From Plantago major (taxonomy: Eukaryota; Streptophyta; Magnoliopsida; Lamiales; Plantaginaceae): 64,000 nucleotides of DNA. The notes under the pieces are model-generated. The model was not told the origin of the DNA. It saw only the letters and a list, made by a program, of their open reading frames with translations, and made no database searches. The stretch's first letter is position 1. Every line of letters starts with the position of its first letter. Location of the stretch: NCBI GenBank assembly GCA_026545765.1, contig CM048840.1, positions 1,571,265-1,635,264 on the forward strand. The letters run 5' to 3'. Shown one piece after another: positions 57,591-64,000 of this stretch. The translations under genes and the position numbers were made by a program.

Positions 57591-57683
57591 ATGATGTTGG
57601 TTTGGTATATTTGTATTATCCACACCAAGATCGTTTTAGCATATATTGTTATAGTGGTATATATGTTACTAGACATGCTTTTT

Positions 57684-58630
57684 TCAGTTCCAGGATATAG
57701 AAGAGATACACATGAGCTAATTGGTGGTGTGCTGATCTTTACATGTCTATCAATAACATTTTACACGTGAAGACTTTCAAGTTCCTTTTCTTTATGTATA
57801 AGATTTGATCGGTAGGATGAGGTATAAGGGTTCTCTTCTCTACGGTCTCTGTTCGAAGTTTGGTTCTATCCAAGTTTAATTCAACCGTCTTGAAATAATG
57901 ATGTTCATGTCCGGTCTAGCATATACTCGAACCCGTTCCACACCTTTGTTATAAGACTCGAGTGTAATATTTTATGATTAAGTTAGTAAAAAGTACATTT
58001 TTCTTCGCAGGGGAGGGGGGGGGGGGGATTCTGCATAGAAACTCTCTTCGATCTTCGCTCTACTTTCTTGATCCATAACGGGCCTGGGATCTAATACTAG
58101 TTGGGGAAACTCAATTCGTTCTTCTCTCTACTTTCTTGATTTCAGTTTTTTAGATTATAAAATTACAAAACAATATATAATCAGGGTAAATTTATTTTTG
58201 ATGCCAAGTTAATGCGTATAAGGTTGTGTGACCTGCGCATGAATCCAGATAGGAGGACCTTTGGATCTATGCTTGACATAGTCCCTTCAACTGATCTTCT
58301 AAAAATGTTATATGAATCGTGTACTAGACGTGCTCTTTTCAGTTCCAGAAGATAGAAGAGACACACGTGAGCTAATTGGTGGTGTGTTGATCTTTACATG
58401 TCTATCAACAACATTTTATATGTGAAGACTTTCAATTTCATTTTCTTTATGTATAAGATTCGATCGGTAGGATGAGGTATAAGGTTTCTCTTCTCTACGA
58501 TCGAAATAATGATGTTCAGGTCCGGTCTGGTATACACTCGAACCCGTTCCATACCTTTGTTACAAGACCCAACCACAACATTTTATGATTAAGTTAGTAA
58601 AAACTACATTTTTTCCAGTGGAGGGGGGTC
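57684..58630 (+). repeat. Direct duplication with a period of about 650 bp
   Basis: 57684-58020 (CAGTTCCAGGATATAGAAGA, GTAGGATGAGGTATAAGG, CTCGAACCCGTTCCA) recurs at 58338-58630 with scattered changes. No confident ORF. Confidence 0.85.
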
Positions 58631-58925
58631 TCATATACTCTTCCAGGGAAACTCTTCGATCTTCTCTCTACTTTCTTGATACATAACGGGCCTGGGGGGT
58701 CTGATACTCTCTAGGTGGGGAAACTCTCTTAGATCTTCTCTCTACTTTCCTGATCTCAATAACGAGCCAGGGGAGGGAGGGGATCAACTGATACTCTATA
58801 GGCGGGGAAAATGTATTCGATTTTCTTTGTACTTTCTTGATCTCCATGATGGGCCGGGAGTTGGGGCGTTACTCTCAGACGGAAAACTCTCTTCTATGTT
58901 CTCTTTACTTTCTTCATCCATAACG
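58030..58925 (+). repeat. Short dispersed-tandem repeat, about six units
   Basis: Units of about 60-95 bp share GGGGAAACTCT, TCTTCTCTCTACTTTCTTGAT and ATAACGGGCC. Two lie at 58030-58145 and four at 58620-58925. Confidence 0.75.
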
Positions 58926-59399
58926 GTAATTTTGTGTCTTTGGTGGGGACGCATACCACGCAGGGTTCTTTGAGAACCGGGTTGGAAAAACAACCGTAAT
59001 ATGTGAAATTACGTTTGTATAATATTTGTGTGTGTGTGTGGTGACCATATCACCGCATGAGATTGTTGGAACAAACCTCTTGATGTGTTGTATACTTTTG
59101 TATTTTATTTTGATTAGTTTGAGGATAGATTTTTGTAAAAAACATGTATACATTAATTAACAAGTCAGATGCAGTAGGACCCTATTCTTACATCCTCTAT
59201 AGTTAACATAAATAAACACTCAATGATATAATATTGGATGAAGAATGACTACCGAATCAATTACGCACCAACGTTGTTACAAGGAATTTTGACTATCTTA
59301 TTTTCTCGATTAATTTATTTAATCGTCACATTTTTATTTATTATTAAAAGTAAACTATACCGTGGCATCGCCATACAAGTTAAACTATTCTTTTCAATG

Positions 59400-59503
59400 A
59401 AAACTCTTTCGCCTCGATTCGATTCGATTCGATTCAAAATTTTCGCCTTCGATTCATTAAATTCATATTATTATTATTATTATTGTTGTTGTTGTTGTTG
59501 TTA

Positions 59504-59556
<53 letters not shown>

Positions 59557-60268
59557 TTATCATTTATTTACACATTTATTCAGAGGAAAATAAGAAAATT
59601 TATCCAAATGAGTTATTTTCAACTTTTTTTCTAAAATTTCTTTTTAATATGACTTTTAGTAGATCAATGAAATAAAGAGTATAGTTACAATTTGAACTAA
59701 CAAAAAATCTACATGTTCAAAAACTCCAAAACAAGTTAAACCAAACCAAAAGTCGGACTAAACTTCATAAAAATAATATTATATATCACAAATATTGAAA
59801 AATTACATTTATTCCTCCATATTATCTTCCTCGGACTCTATATTATCTTCCTAGCTCTATATCGCTTGGAATAGCGCCAAATTCTCAATGTTATCTCCTT
59901 GCGCACTGCTCATCGCTTTTCATTGTTGGTTCAATAAATCATTATCCACTCCACTTGGACATTGATATCATGTCAAAAACTAGACAAAGACAGTTTATCG
60001 ACGATTAAAATTCGGTTTTAATCGAGTTATCATTCTCATATTGTTTTCCACGCGGTTGTTTTAAAGTTTGTTATACAATAATAAATAAAATGTAAAGTTG
60101 ACGAAAAAAGAGTAGGAAGAATGTGAAAGATTTACAAAATAATATATTTTTTTAATTGTGATTATATATACCATCATATAATTGTTATTATCATTACACA
60201 ATAATTTCTTCGATTCGATTAGTTTGATTCATTCGAGAAAATAAATTTCAGTTGAAAATAAGAGAACT
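59400..60268. mobile_element. Tourist/PIF-like element, copy 2, inverted relative to copy 1
   Basis: The complement matches 45835-46715 (ACTCCACTTGGACATTGATATCATG, TCAATAAATCATTATCC, ATTATCTTCCTCGGACTC) including the trinucleotide arrays (about 59465-59560). Ends are more diverged, with GATTC repeats in place of AACTG. Confidence 0.75.
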
Positions 60269-60580
60269 TAGTAATAGTTAAAATGGATATAATGCAGATA
60301 TGAGATTAGAAAAATGCCAAATTGGTCTGTTCTAAACCCCTAAATTAGCTTTCAGTGATCCATGGCCCGCACCAAATCCAACCCGGATTCCAAAAGCTAC
60401 TAGCAGAAATCTATCCACCACCGTTTTTTTTTTCCCGCACGATTCCATTCGATTCTTATCATCTTCGTCATTTCTCTTTCGCCTTTCAATCGCCATTGTT
60501 ATCCGAATATAATAGAATGATTCACTGAGCTTTAATTGACACACACTATACTGTTATTGAAGCTTTTTCTTCACATTACC
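60269..60580 (+). promoter_or_regulatory. Upstream region of the F2KP gene
   Basis: About 310 bases between the Tourist-like copy and the ATG. No clear TATA; promoter and leader of F2KP should lie here. Confidence 0.4.
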
Positions 60581-63346
<2,766 letters not shown>

Positions 63347-63487
63347 GTACTACCAATCATTTTTAGTTTTCGCCTTCTTTAACTTTTGTTGGTTATTTAG
63401 GGATCAGAACTGATATTTATTCCTGTTTAACTACTTTAAAGAGGCAGGAATTCAATATCTTTGGTGAAGGTGCTAGGCCTCAACCTC

Positions 63488-63976
63488 CTCCGCCTCCCCA
63501 CTAGATTTTCCTTAAATAAATGCATGTTAGAAAACTGGCTTTATTGTTGAAACATGAAACTTTGAATTGACTATATATAGATATATTAAACTTCAAGGGG
63601 GAGAGAAAGAGGATGAAAATGATATAACATGGTAAAAACCCTCTATTTTTATTTTATAATAACCTTGAAATGTCATATATTAACCTATCAGACCTATCCT
63701 TCACTGGTGTTTTTAATGCCTCTTGTATCCCTCCGCCTCCCCACTAGATTTTCCTTCAAATAAATGCATGTTAGAAAACTGGCTTTATTGTTGAAACACG
63801 AAACTTTGAATTGACTATATATGGATGTATTAAAAACTTCAAGGGGGAGAGAAAAGAGGATGAAAATGATATAACATGGTATAAACCCTCTATTTTATTT
63901 AATAATAACCTTGAAATGTCACATATTAACCTATCAGACCTATCCTTCACTGGTGTTTTTAATGCCTCTTGTATCC
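63488..63976 (+). repeat. 243-bp tandem duplication in F2KP intron 8
   Basis: CTCCGCCTCCCCACTAG starts both copies (63488, 63731), and both end GCCTCTTGTATCC. They differ at only a handful of bases, so the duplication is recent. Confidence 0.9.
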
Positions 63977-64000
63977 TATTAAAGGATTCCAAGAAATTCT

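Overview
The window is nuclear DNA of a flowering plant. The evidence is GT-AG spliced genes with plant-type proteins, plant-lineage LTR retrotransposons, PIF/Harbinger, hAT and Stowaway elements, and an AT-rich background. The style of the repeats would fit Caryophyllales, but nothing here proves it. Most of the 64 kb is nested transposon.

Left block (1-25009). A Ty3/gypsy element of the Tat type lies on the minus strand: LTR 22509-23401, gag, protease, RT, archaeal-type RNase H, integrase down to 16763, and then a long 3' region that runs off the left edge. The 3' region carries genes of its own on the opposite strand: a four-exon gene for a putative gypsy-type transposon domain plus coiled-coil protein (984-3909), a small second gene (4458-4838), and a third promoter with a hairpin (5168-5372). 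A Sirevirus-like Ty1/copia element (5971-16507, TSD GATAG) inserted into this 3' region. A probable Sirevirus-type solo LTR follows at 23513-25009.

Middle block (26.7-43.5 kb). A six-exon GT90 glycosyltransferase gene (26788-29409, +) and a two-exon gene of unknown function (30989-30215, -) stand tail to tail. Next come a PIF/Harbinger element (about 31314-36057) with an open spliced 410-codon transposase and a broken Myb-like partner, a non-autonomous hAT element with a perfect 8-bp TSD, a possible small basic-protein gene (38528), two extra copies of the unknown gene's 3' tail with an LTR-like insertion between them, a broken ubiquitin-specific-protease-like gene (42435-41411, -), and a hAT transposase remnant.

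Right block (43.8-60.3 kb). This is gene-poor and layered: a Mutator-like foldback element with a solo LTR and a Stowaway inside it and a Tourist-like element inside its target-site duplication, a second Harbinger copy joined to a PB1-like (MULE-type) segment, another hAT element, tandem duplications and retroelement RNase H remnants.

Right edge (60581-64000). The first eight exons of the bifunctional 6-phosphofructo-2-kinase/fructose-2,6-bisphosphatase gene (starch-binding domain, linker, kinase P-loop) run off the window. It is the clearest housekeeping gene here. Every exon joins in phase, and a tandem duplication at intron 1 has created a potential 24-nt extra exon.

All ORF, splice and repeat calls were made by eye; no database search was run.
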